Below are positions 1-5,140 of a DNA stretch of 5,140 nucleotides, piece after piece. Numbering within the stretch: the first letter of the stretch is position 1; each line of letters begins with the position of its first letter. The DNA comes from Acidilobaceae archaeon (GTDB taxonomy: Archaea; Thermoproteota; Thermoprotei_A; Sulfolobales; Acidilobaceae): assembly GCA_027034115.1 (NCBI GenBank), contig JALVJB010000078.1:1-5140 (forward strand). The letters run 5' to 3'. The position numbers and the translations under genes are program-made. A model generated the notes under the pieces. It ran no database searches and had not been told where the DNA came from. It saw nothing but the letters and a program-made list of their open reading frames with translations.

Positions 1-17
1 TACTATTCCTCCCAGAG

Positions 18-47
18 GGCCACCGCCGCCTGGAACGGTGCCTTTTT
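18..47 (+). terminator. Hairpin followed by T-run; possible terminator of an upstream gene
   Basis: Bases 18-25 (left arm, one bulged C) can pair with CGGTGCC at 36-42 to give 7 base pairs around a 10-base loop, and TTTTT follows directly at 43-47. This is the shape of a factor-independent terminator for a + strand gene lying before the window. Archaeal RNA polymerase mainly responds to the T-run, so the stem may be incidental. The T-run is also the best TATA candidate for tuf, so the two calls overlap. No upstream coding region is visible in the window to confirm a terminator role. Confidence 0.35.
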
Positions 48-49
48 AA
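43..49 (+). promoter_or_regulatory. TATA-like box, probable tuf promoter
   Basis: TTTTTAA is the only AT-rich block before tuf. An archaeal TATA box here would place the transcript start near 70-75, giving a leader of about 30-37 bases that includes the ribosome-binding site. No clear purine-rich BRE precedes it. Transcription from a gene upstream of the window cannot be excluded. Confidence 0.4.
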
Positions 50-91
50 CTCCTTCCTACACCGTTTACTCCCGGCTAGTCAGGACACGAT

Positions 92-100
92 GGGGTGGTG
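92..100 (+). promoter_or_regulatory. Ribosome-binding site of tuf
   Basis: GGGGTGGTG lies 6 bases before the ATG at 107 and contains two GGTG cores complementary to the 16S rRNA 3' end. It supports that ATG as the start. Confidence 0.7.
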
Positions 101-106
101 TAGGAA

Positions 107-1420
107 ATGCCAGAGAAGCCTCACTTAAACCTGGTCGTAATCGGCCACGTAGACCACGGTAAGAGCACCCTAGTAGGCCACCTGCTATACAGGCTCGGCC
201 TAATCGAGGACAAGAAGCTCAAGGAGCTAGAGGAGCAGGCTAAGGCAAAGGGTAAGGAGAGCTTCAAGTTCGCATGGATACTTGACAAGATGAAGGAGGA
301 GCGTGACAGAGGTATCACTATCGACCTAACATTCATGAAGTTCGAGACGAAGAACTACGTGTTCACAATAATCGACGCCCCGGGACACAGGGACTTCGTG
401 AAGAACATGATTACCGGCGCAAGCCAAGCTGACGCAGCAATACTCGTAGTATCGGCTAGGAAGGGAGAGTTCGAGGCTGGAATGAGCCCTGAGGGCCAGA
501 CTCGAGAGCACCTGCTCCTAGCTAAGACAATGGGCATCGAGCAGATAATAGTGGCAGTAAACAAGATGGACGCCCCCGACGTGAACTACGACCAGAAGAG
601 GTACGAGCAGATAGTAGCTATACTCAAGAAGTTCATGAAGGGCCTAGGCTTCAAAGTCGACGAGATACCATTCATACCCGTAAGCGCCTGGAAGGGAGAC
701 AACCTCATAGAGAGAAGCCCCAACATGCCATGGTACAAGGGGCCAACCCTAGTAGAGGCCCTAGACAACCTGAAACCACCGGCAAAGCCCGTTGACAAGC
801 CACTCAGGATACCCATACAAAACGTCTACTCCATCCCCGGCGCTGGCACAGTGCCAGTAGGCAGAGTAGAGACAGGAGTACTAAGAGTAGGAGACAAGGT
901 AGTCTTCATGCCGCCGGGAGTAGTCGGCGAGGTAAGAAGCATCCAGATGCACTACCAGGACCTCGAGAAAGCGGAGCCTGGAGACAACATAGGCTTCGCT
1001 GTCAGGGGTGTTGGAAAGAACGACATAAGGAGAGGAGACGTAGCAGGCCACCTAGATAACCCGCCAACTGTAGCCGAAGAGTTCACAGCGAGGATCTTCG
1101 TAATATGGCACCCGAGCGCAATCGCCCCCGGCTACACGCCAGTAATCCATGCTCACACCGCCAGCGTGAGCGCCAGGATGGTCGAAATACTAGCGAAGCT
1201 CGACCCCAGGACCGGCAAGGTGATCGAAGAGAAGCCGCAGTTCCTAAAGCCCGGCGACGTGGCGATAGTAAGATTCAAGCCTATCAAGCCGATGGTAGTA
1301 GAGAAGTTCAGCGACTTCCCACCGCTGGGAAGATTTGCGATGAGAGACATGAACAGGACCATAGGCATCGGCATAATAACCGACGTCAAGCCTGCAAAGG
1401 TAGAGATCAGGGCTAAGTAA
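107..1420 (+). CDS. tuf: Translation elongation factor 1-alpha (archaeal EF-Tu)
   Basis: This cytoplasmic GTPase brings aminoacyl-tRNA to the ribosomal A site. All GTP-binding motifs are visible: P-loop GHVDHGKST (13-21), switch I GITID with Thr71, DAPGH (90-94, the His of the hydrolysis site), NKMD (152-155) and SAWKGDNL (193-200). Two beta-barrel domains fill roughly residues 230-437. The 437-residue length is normal for archaeal EF-1A, and the N-terminus ([14 protein letters not shown]) matches the family, so the ATG at 107 is secure. Residues 120-135 carry the GEFEAG...GQTREH insertion shared by Crenarchaeota and eukaryotes and absent from the bacterial form. It is followed by rpsJ, a pairing common in archaea. 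The frame is intact with no odd residues in the motifs. The assignment is essentially certain. Confidence 0.98.
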   Translation: MPEKPHLNLVVIGHVDHGKSTLVGHLLYRLGLIEDKKLKELEEQAKAKGKESFKFAWILDKMKEERDRGITIDLTFMKFETKNYVFTIIDAPGHRDFVKNMITGASQADAAILVVSARKGEFEAGMSPEGQTREHLLLAKTMGIEQIIVAVNKMDAPDVNYDQKRYEQIVAILKKFMKGLGFKVDEIPFIPVSAWKGDNLIERSPNMPWYKGPTLVEALDNLKPPAKPVDKPLRIPIQNVYSIPGAGTVPVGRVETGVLRVGDKVVFMPPGVVGEVRSIQMHYQDLEKAEPGDNIGFAVRGVGKNDIRRGDVAGHLDNPPTVAEEFTARIFVIWHPSAIAPGYTPVIHAHTASVSARMVEILAKLDPRTGKVIEEKPQFLKPGDVAIVRFKPIKPMVVEKFSDFPPLGRFAMRDMNRTIGIGIITDVKPAKVEIRAK

Positions 1421-1433
1421 AAACCCTAATCCC

Positions 1434-1466
1434 CTATTTTAATAAATCCTCTATAATATATTAAAT
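1434..1466 (+). promoter_or_regulatory. AT-rich stretch after tuf; terminator and/or promoter element
   Basis: The tuf-rpsJ spacer (1421-1535) holds no gene. Its first part has a short T-run (1437-1440) 16 bases past the tuf stop, then a TATAATATATTAAAT block (1452-1466). The T-run could end tuf transcripts. The AT block could be a second, distal promoter for rpsJ, with a transcript start expected near 1485-1490. There is no stable hairpin. Which role it has cannot be settled from sequence. Confidence 0.3.
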
Positions 1467-1485
1467 CGCCCTCTGACCCCATTAC

Positions 1486-1492
1486 TTTATAA
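1486..1492 (+). promoter_or_regulatory. TATA box, probable rpsJ promoter
   Basis: TTTATAA is a good crenarchaeal TATA match. Transcription would begin around 1513-1517, leaving a leader of about 20 bases that contains the GGGTGG ribosome-binding site. This suggests rpsJ can be expressed apart from tuf, though read-through remains possible. Confidence 0.5.
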
Positions 1493-1520
1493 CCCAGCTA
1501 GGCTCGCCTCACCCTTGCTG

Positions 1521-1533
1521 GGGTGGAGAGGAG
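1521..1533 (+). promoter_or_regulatory. Ribosome-binding site deciding the rpsJ start
   Basis: GGGTGGAGAGGAG ends 2 bases before the ATG at 1536, with its GGGTGG core about 9 bases before it. An in-frame TTG at 1515 would make a protein 7 residues longer, but the binding site lies downstream of that codon, so 1536 is the better start. Confidence 0.65.
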
Positions 1534-1535
1534 AA

Positions 1536-1850
1536 ATGGCATTCAAGATAAGGATCTACCTATGGAGCACCAGTCCAAAAAGCCTCCAGCAAGTCGTAGA
1601 GCAAATCAAGGAAATCGCCATGAAGACAGGGGCCCCCATGAGAGGTCCAATACCACTGCCGACGAAACGCCTCGAAGTACCAATATTCAGGCTACCGCAC
1701 GGAGAAGGAAGCAAGTACTGGGAACACTGGGAGATGAGAATACACAAGAGAATAATCGACATCGCTGCAGACGAGAGAGTTCTAAGACGCCTGATGAGAA
1801 TCCAAATACCAAGAGACGTAAGAATAGAAATCAAACAAATGAGAGCATAA
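1536..1850 (+). CDS. rpsJ: 30S ribosomal protein S10 (uS10)
   Basis: S10 sits in the head of the small ribosomal subunit. The 104-residue product begins [12 protein letters not shown], typical of archaeal S10, and contains the family signature region [14 protein letters not shown] (about residues 29-42). The conserved C-terminal half follows ([35 protein letters not shown]). Length fits archaeal S10 (about 102 residues). The ATG at 1536 is preferred over the in-frame TTG at 1515 because of the ribosome-binding site between them and because the extra seven residues are not family-like. The gene lies 115 bp after tuf on the same strand, a usual archaeal order, but has its own TATA candidate. 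Nothing is truncated or unusual. Confidence 0.96.
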   Translation: MAFKIRIYLWSTSPKSLQQVVEQIKEIAMKTGAPMRGPIPLPTKRLEVPIFRLPHGEGSKYWEHWEMRIHKRIIDIAADERVLRRLMRIQIPRDVRIEIKQMRA

Positions 1851-1899
1851 CTTCTAAGAAACCATAGTCTAAGTCATCCTAGAGGGAGCCTAATGCTTC

Positions 1900-1930
1900 T
1901 AAAGCGCTTTAATGCCTCCCCTCATTAAAG
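1900..1930. repeat. Nested palindromes upstream of tRNA-Ser
   Basis: TAAAGCGCTTTA (1900-1911) is a perfect 12-bp palindrome. Overlapping it, CTTTAATG (1907-1914) and CATTAAAG (1923-1930) form a perfect 8-bp inverted repeat with an 8-bp pyrimidine spacer; the two arm centres are 16 bp apart. The right arm sits where the tRNA TATA box should be. Possible roles are a regulator site, paired TATA elements or a transcript-end structure for rpsJ; none is demonstrated. The rest of the 1851-1955 spacer shows no gene. Confidence 0.7.
1923..1930 (+). promoter_or_regulatory. Possible TATA region of the tRNA-Ser gene
   Basis: CATTAAAG lies 26-33 bases before the mature tRNA 5' end, the distance expected if transcription starts a few bases ahead of the tRNA. 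CTTTAATG at 1907-1914 is an alternative that would give a 5' leader of about 20 bases for RNase P to remove. Neither is a strong consensus match. Confidence 0.35.
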
Positions 1931-1955
1931 GGATAACACTGGAGAGTCCTTGGGT

Positions 1956-2044
1956 GCCGGGGTGCCCGAGCGGACCAAGGGGACGGGCTGGAGACCCGTT
2001 CCCCCGTCTGGGGGGCGCGGGTTCGAATCCCGCCCCCGGCGCCA
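1956..2044 (+). tRNA. tRNA-Ser (anticodon GGA)
   Basis: This is a complete class II tRNA that reads UCC and UCU. The acceptor stem GCCGGGG (1956-1962) pairs with CCCCGGC (2034-2040). The D stem is CCC (1965-1967) with GGG (1979-1981). The anticodon stem ACGGG/CCCGT (1983-1987/1995-1999) encloses CTGGAGA, with GGA at 1990-1992. A long variable arm (2000-2016) has a 5-bp C/G stem, as expected for serine. The T stem is GCGGG/CCCGC (2017-2021/2029-2033) with loop TTCGAAT. The discriminator is G2041 and CCA (2042-2044) is encoded. There is no intron. All stems are nearly pure G-C, as in hyperthermophiles. Its 3' end is only 8 bp from the stop codon of the convergent hydrolase gene. Confidence 0.97.
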
Positions 2045-2052
2045 CAATCGAT

Positions 2053-2727
2053 CTAAGAGCGGGTCGGAGGAGGCATCACAACGATAGTAGGCTTATCGGG
2101 CAACTCGTCTCGCCGGACCTCTATGGTTCTAGACTCGAGGCGGAGCCTCCTAGCCTTAGCCGTGTCAAGGAAGCGGTCGAGCGGGTCGAGGGGGAGGGTA
2201 GAGTAGGGTGTCCAATAATGCATCGGAATGACGAGGCTGGGCCTAAGTAGTTGTACGAGCTCCCAGGCCTCAGCAGCGTCAATAGTATATACTCCGCCAA
2301 CGGGGATCAAGGCGATATCAACACGTCCTATCAGTGAGAGTAGATCGCTATCGGGAAGGTGTCCTAGGTCCCCGAAATGGGCAATTGTGAGGCCTCCGAA
2401 GTCTATGACATATATAGTATTAGGCCCGCGGATCTCCCCCTGTGCCTTATCATGATACGAGGGTACCCCTTTGACGGTGATCTTCTCGCCGAGCCCGAAG
2501 ACCCCCCTTCTCCACTTTGCAATGTTCCTGGAATTAACCATCTCGACAGCATTGTGATCATAGTGGTTATGAGTTACTAAAAGGTAGTCGGCCTTGACCC
2601 TAAACTCGGGGAGATTCAGGCTCCCTCCATCGTGGGGGTCGACAGCGATGCGGAGACCAGCGCCCTCGAGTAGGAAATACGAGTGACCCAGCCATGATAC
2701 CCTGACACTTTCACTCACTATCTCCAC
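2053..2727 (-). CDS. Metallo-beta-lactamase-fold metal-dependent hydrolase, UlaG-like
   Basis: The 224-residue cytoplasmic protein has the metal-binding set of the metallo-beta-lactamase fold: WLGHSYFLLE (12-21), an Asp-Pro-His turn (DPH, 30-32), HNHYDH (53-58, the HxHxDH motif), His92, GDLGH with Asp120, and PMHYW with His170. These should hold two metal ions, usually zinc. Sequence style and length fit the UlaG-like/UPF0173 group (COG2220), whose members range from lactonases to uncharacterised hydrolases, so the substrate is unknown. There is no signal peptide or membrane segment. The start is GTG at 2725-2727, the first possible start after an in-frame stop at 2743-2745, with GTGGAG 5 bases upstream. 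A GTG at 2716-2718 is an alternative. It is convergent with tRNA-Ser and divergent from pgk. Confidence 0.88.
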   Translation of the reverse strand: MEIVSESVRVSWLGHSYFLLEGAGLRIAVDPHDGGSLNLPEFRVKADYLLVTHNHYDHNAVEMVNSRNIAKWRRGVFGLGEKITVKGVPSYHDKAQGEIRGPNTIYVIDFGGLTIAHFGDLGHLPDSDLLSLIGRVDIALIPVGGVYTIDAAEAWELVQLLRPSLVIPMHYWTPYSTLPLDPLDRFLDTAKARRLRLESRTIEVRRDELPDKPTIVVMPPPTRS

Positions 2728-2765
2728 ACCCGCTCCACGCGTTCAAGTGCTAGGCCATCTAAGCC

Positions 2766-2773
2766 TTAATTTT
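2766..2773. promoter_or_regulatory. Shared TATA-like block for the divergent hydrolase and pgk genes
   Basis: TTAATTTT is the only AT-rich block in the 77-bp gap. Read on the + strand it places a pgk transcript start near 2793-2795, giving a leader of about 10 bases. Read on the - strand it places a hydrolase start near 2743, giving a leader of about 16 bases with GTGGAG. It is inferred to serve both directions. Confidence 0.4.
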
Positions 2774-2789
2774 CCGCTTCACGGCTTCA
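2774..2789. repeat. Tandem 8-bp near-repeat in the pgk promoter region
   Basis: CCGCTTCA (2774-2781) is followed directly by CGGCTTCA (2782-2789), sharing GCTTCA; TCACGG also occurs twice (2779-2784 and 2791-2796). The repeats lie between the TATA block and the pgk start, where a repressor could bind. They are short enough to be chance. Confidence 0.4.
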
Positions 2790-2794
2790 ATCAC

Positions 2795-2803
2795 GGGGAG
2801 GGT
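2795..2803 (+). promoter_or_regulatory. Ribosome-binding site of pgk
   Basis: GGGGAGGGT lies just before the GTG at 2805. The GGAGG core (2797-2801) is only 3 bases from the start, which is short. No other in-frame start exists between the upstream stop at 2760-2762 and the conserved N-terminal region, so the GTG is still the best choice. Confidence 0.55.
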
Positions 2804-2804
2804 T

Positions 2805-4049
2805 GTGGCTATAAGCTACCTTGACAGGAAAATAGCCACTCTTGACGACATTAATGTAGGCTCGAAAAAGGTTATATTGAGAATCGACATAAACTCCCCA
2901 ATAGACCCCAAGACTGGCGAGATAATAGATGACACGAGATTCAGGGCCCACGCGGAAACTGTGAAAAATCTGGTAGAAGGCGGGGCGGCGGTCGTTATCA
3001 TAAGCCACCAGGGCCGGCCCACCGGGAGGGACTTCGTCCGCCTAGACAAGCACGCTAAGCTACTGAGCGAACTCCTGGGCAGGGAAGTGGACTACATCCC
3101 CGACATAATAGGCCCCGCAGCCATTAAGAGAATAAATGAGCTGGGCTCGGGCGAACTCTTACTATTAGACAACACTCGTATCCTATCAGAGGACTATATC
3201 GAAGCAGACCCCGAGACTCACGCTAGATCCATAATGGTTCAAACACTAGCGGGCCTCTTCGACTACTACGTCAACGATGCATTTGCCACAGCCCACAGGA
3301 GCCAGGCTAGCATTGTAGGCTTTCCACTCATCATACCGGGCGTGGCGGGCAGGGTCATGGAGAGGGAAGTGAGGATACTGGGCAGAATAACTAGTAGGGA
3401 GGAGAGGCCCAAGGTATTCGTGCTAGGAGGAGCCAAAGTGAAGGATACTGTTAGGGTAATAAGCCACCTAGTAAGGGAGGGCGTGGCCGACGAAATACTA
3501 ACCACAGGGCTAGTCGGCCTCCTCTTCCTAATGGTCTCCGGGGCGAGGATCGGGAAAGCCAAGGAGATCCTTCAGAAGAAAGTAGATGAGGAGACGATAC
3601 ACCTAGCCCGAGAACTCATAGCAAGCGGAGCCCCAATACGCACACCCATAGACTTCTACTCGGAGATTGATGGGGGAGTAGAGCTAGTAGACGCTAACAA
3701 CATAACGGGCGCTCCCAAAGACATAGGACCCTCAACGCTCGAATATTACTCCTGGAAGATGAGCAACGCTAAGATAATAGTCATGAGAGGCCCCGCCGGA
3801 GTAATAGAGGATCCACGCTTTAGGAAGGGAACACGGGAACTCGTCCTTCAAGCGCTAAGAACAGGAGCGTTCACCGTCTTCGGGGGAGGCCACTTTAACG
3901 CAATACTAGCCGAGCTCCCAGAAGAATACCGGAGGAGGGTGGGCCACATAAGCACTGGCGGCGGAGCACTCCTCTACTTCCTAGCCGGGAAGAAGCTCCC
4001 CGCGTTAGAAGCTTTAGCCAGCTCCTACGACAAGTTCTTCAAGAGGTGA
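2805..4049 (+). CDS. pgk: Phosphoglycerate kinase
   Basis: This enzyme catalyses the reversible transfer of phosphate between 1,3-bisphosphoglycerate and ADP. At 414 residues it has normal archaeal length. N-domain substrate motifs: RIDINSP (26-32), SHQGRP (67-72), DNTR (122-125), DAFATAHR (158-165). C-domain nucleotide motifs: LGGAKVKDT (207-215), DIGP (about 306), RGPAG (328-332) with Glu335, GGGH (360-363) and STGGGA (383-388). Several positions differ from the common consensus: SHQGRP for SHLGRP, DNTR for ENVR, DAFAT for DAFGT and RGPAG for NGPxG. The frame is intact and the core Arg, His, Lys and Gly residues remain, so I expect an active enzyme. The GTG start follows a GGAGG site. gap follows 5 bp later in the same transcript. 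Confidence 0.96.
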   Translation: MAISYLDRKIATLDDINVGSKKVILRIDINSPIDPKTGEIIDDTRFRAHAETVKNLVEGGAAVVIISHQGRPTGRDFVRLDKHAKLLSELLGREVDYIPDIIGPAAIKRINELGSGELLLLDNTRILSEDYIEADPETHARSIMVQTLAGLFDYYVNDAFATAHRSQASIVGFPLIIPGVAGRVMEREVRILGRITSREERPKVFVLGGAKVKDTVRVISHLVREGVADEILTTGLVGLLFLMVSGARIGKAKEILQKKVDEETIHLARELIASGAPIRTPIDFYSEIDGGVELVDANNITGAPKDIGPSTLEYYSWKMSNAKIIVMRGPAGVIEDPRFRKGTRELVLQALRTGAFTVFGGGHFNAILAELPEEYRRRVGHISTGGGALLYFLAGKKLPALEALASSYDKFFKR

Positions 4050-4051
4050 CC
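4043..4051 (+). promoter_or_regulatory. Ribosome-binding site deciding the gap start, inside the pgk end
   Basis: GAGGTGACC is an almost perfect complement of the crenarchaeal 16S rRNA 3' end and covers the pgk stop codon (TGA, 4047-4049). The GAGGTGA core is 5 bases before the GTG at 4055. A GTG at 4046 lies within this site and has no site of its own, so it is unlikely to be the start. Confidence 0.75.
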
Positions 4052-4054
4052 GGC

Positions 4055-5083
4055 GTGAAGGTGCGAGTCGGAGTCAACGGTTTTGGAACAATAGGCAAGA
4101 GGATAGCTTCAGCGATCACACTCTTCCCAGAGTTCAGCCTAGAAGGAATAGTAAAACGGACGCCCGATTACGCAGCATTCCAGGCGGCCTCGAAGGGCTT
4201 TAAGATATACGCACCCACTAATGATGACGCCGCTAAGCTCGAGGAAGCCGGGGTAAAGGTAGCCGGAACAATAGAAGACCTTCTAAACCGTGTCGATGTA
4301 ATAGTAGACGCTACCCCTGGCGGCACCGGAGCCAAATATAAGCCTCTATACGAGAAACACGGAGTAAGAGCCGTGTACCAGGGAGGAGAGAAGCCAGACG
4401 TAGCCCGGGTATCGTTTAGCAGCCTGTGTAACTACCGGGAGGCGTTCGACGCCGAAAGCGTAAGGGTAGTCTCATGTAATACCACAGGGCTTCTAAGAAT
4501 CATTTGCACCCTTCAAGAGCACTTCGGCGTCAGAAAGGTTCGAGCGACAATAGTGAGGAGGGCCGCAGACCCCAAAGAGGTCAAGAGGGGGCCAGTTAAC
4601 GCCATAGTTCTCAACCCGCCCAAGCTGCCAAGCCATCACGCTAGGGATGTTAACACAGTACTCCCCTGGCTCGACATATGGACCAGTGCGCTAGTAGTCC
4701 CCACTACCCTCATGCACGTCCACAGCCTCTACATAGTACTCGAAACAGCTCCCAGCAGAGAGAAAATAGTCAAGGCCCTACGGGAAGCCCCGAGGATAAT
4801 GCTAGTACAAAGCGGGACAACGGGTATAAAGTCAACAGCAGAATTAGTAGAAGCCGCGAGAGAGGTAAGACACAGGTATGATATACCGGAGCTGGTAGTC
4901 TTCGAGGACTCCATCCACACCGACAAAGGAGAGCTGGTCTTAACACAGGCAGTCCACCAAGAGTCAATCGTAGTACCCGAGAACATAGACGCCCTCAAAG
5001 CAATGTTCAGGCTCGAGGAAGACCCCGGCAAAGCCATACGAGACACCGATAACAGGCTAGGCCTAACAAAGACCCTCTGGTAG
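4055..5083 (+). CDS. gap: Glyceraldehyde-3-phosphate dehydrogenase, archaeal class II
   Basis: The phosphorylating GAPDH interconverts glyceraldehyde 3-phosphate and 1,3-bisphosphoglycerate with NAD(P). The 342-residue product starts MKVRVGVNGFGTIGKR, with the Rossmann glycine motif at 8-16. ATPGGTGAKYKP (86-97) follows, then the active-site SCNTTGL with Cys141, RRAADP (168-173), PSHH (192-195) and TTLMHVH (217-223), where His221 is the likely catalytic histidine by comparison with the family. This is the archaeal type, distinct from bacterial class I. I chose GTG 4055 over the in-frame GTG 4046 (345 residues) because of the strong binding site at 4043-4051 and the family N-terminus. Sharing an operon with pgk places it in the same pathway segment; in many hyperthermophilic archaea this pair works mainly in gluconeogenesis, while GAPN or GAPOR serves glycolysis, which I only infer here. 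Confidence 0.96.
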   Translation: MKVRVGVNGFGTIGKRIASAITLFPEFSLEGIVKRTPDYAAFQAASKGFKIYAPTNDDAAKLEEAGVKVAGTIEDLLNRVDVIVDATPGGTGAKYKPLYEKHGVRAVYQGGEKPDVARVSFSSLCNYREAFDAESVRVVSCNTTGLLRIICTLQEHFGVRKVRATIVRRAADPKEVKRGPVNAIVLNPPKLPSHHARDVNTVLPWLDIWTSALVVPTTLMHVHSLYIVLETAPSREKIVKALREAPRIMLVQSGTTGIKSTAELVEAAREVRHRYDIPELVVFEDSIHTDKGELVLTQAVHQESIVVPENIDALKAMFRLEEDPGKAIRDTDNRLGLTKTLW

Positions 5084-5118
5084 CAATCCCACCATAGGCA
5101 CATACAAGGCTAGTAGTA

Positions 5119-5136
5119 GGGATTCTTTATCATCCC
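5119..5136 (+). other. Short inverted repeat around a T-rich core after gap
   Basis: GGGAT (5119-5123) and ATCCC (5132-5136) flank TCTTTATC, 36 bases after the gap stop. The pyrimidine-rich core could end the pgk-gap transcript or be a TATA-like box for a gene beyond the window. The stem is only 5 bp, so this is weak. The rest of 5084-5140 shows nothing else. Confidence 0.25.
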
Positions 5137-5140
5137 CCGC

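Noticed and set aside
1..20. GGGAGGA-like motif on the - strand, suggesting a divergent gene leaving the window
   Set aside because: No start codon or coding sequence is visible before the edge, so it cannot be supported.
90..128. Short ATG frame of 12 codons overlapping the tuf start (possible uORF)
   Set aside because: It has no ribosome-binding site of its own and its start codon abuts the tuf binding site; more likely chance.
1105..1416. 103-residue open frame inside tuf
   Set aside because: It is a frame shadow of the EF-1A C-terminal region, very charged and without recognisable motifs.
1523..1867. 114-residue open frame overlapping rpsJ in another frame
   Set aside because: It is a shadow of rpsJ, rich in Arg, Asn and Thr, and the S10 frame is unambiguous.
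1851..1902. CTTCTAA occurring at 1851-1857 and 1896-1902
   Set aside because: A 7-bp direct repeat 45 bp apart is expected by chance and has no associated mobile-element features.
1912..2250. 112-residue open frame on the + strand
   Set aside because: It runs through the whole tRNA-Ser gene and into the antisense of the hydrolase; its composition has no protein-like character.
4218..4224. Box C-like ATGATGA, possible C/D box guide RNA
   Set aside because: It lies within gap and I found no D box at suitable distance.
4729..5103. 124-residue - strand open frame opposite gap
   Set aside because: It is antisense to conserved GAPDH coding sequence and shows no family motifs.

Overview
The window looks like chromosomal housekeeping DNA from a hyperthermophilic crenarchaeon. 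The reasons are an archaeal/eukaryotic-type EF-1A carrying the eocyte-type insertion (GEFEAG...GQTREH), an archaeal S10, a class II GAPDH (SCNTTGL active site), an archaeal-type PGK, GGTG/GAGGTGA ribosome-binding sites, GTG starts, TATA-like boxes about 25 bp before predicted transcript starts, a GC-rich tRNA with encoded CCA, and heavy use of ATA (Ile) and AGG/AGA (Arg). A Desulfurococcales-like source is my best guess, but the genus cannot be fixed by eye.

Layout. Bases 1-106 are upstream sequence with a hairpin plus T-run and a probable promoter. Then come tuf (EF-1A, + strand, 107-1420), a 115-bp AT-rich spacer, rpsJ (S10, +, 1536-1850), a 105-bp spacer with nested palindromes, and tRNA-Ser(GGA) (+, 1956-2044). 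A metallo-beta-lactamase-fold hydrolase lies on the - strand (2053-2727) and ends 8 bp from the tRNA. A 77-bp divergent promoter region follows, then pgk (+, 2805-4049) and gap (+, 4055-5083) as a tight two-gene operon. The last 57 bp hold only a short inverted repeat around a T-rich stretch.

How the genes work together. tuf, rpsJ and tRNA-Ser all serve translation: EF-1A delivers aminoacyl-tRNA, S10 is part of the small subunit, and tRNA-Ser(GGA) reads UCC/UCU. pgk and gap catalyse consecutive reversible steps of the lower glycolytic/gluconeogenic pathway (3-phosphoglycerate, 1,3-bisphosphoglycerate, glyceraldehyde 3-phosphate). The hydrolase has no assigned substrate. Its start faces pgk and the two probably share a compact promoter region, but no functional link is shown.

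I found no mobile element, CRISPR array, defence system or clearly new system. The points worth a second look are small and regulatory: palindromes at the tRNA promoter, the nearly abutting tRNA/hydrolase 3' ends, the single AT block between divergent hydrolase and pgk, a start-site correction for gap, and several unusual residues in PGK.
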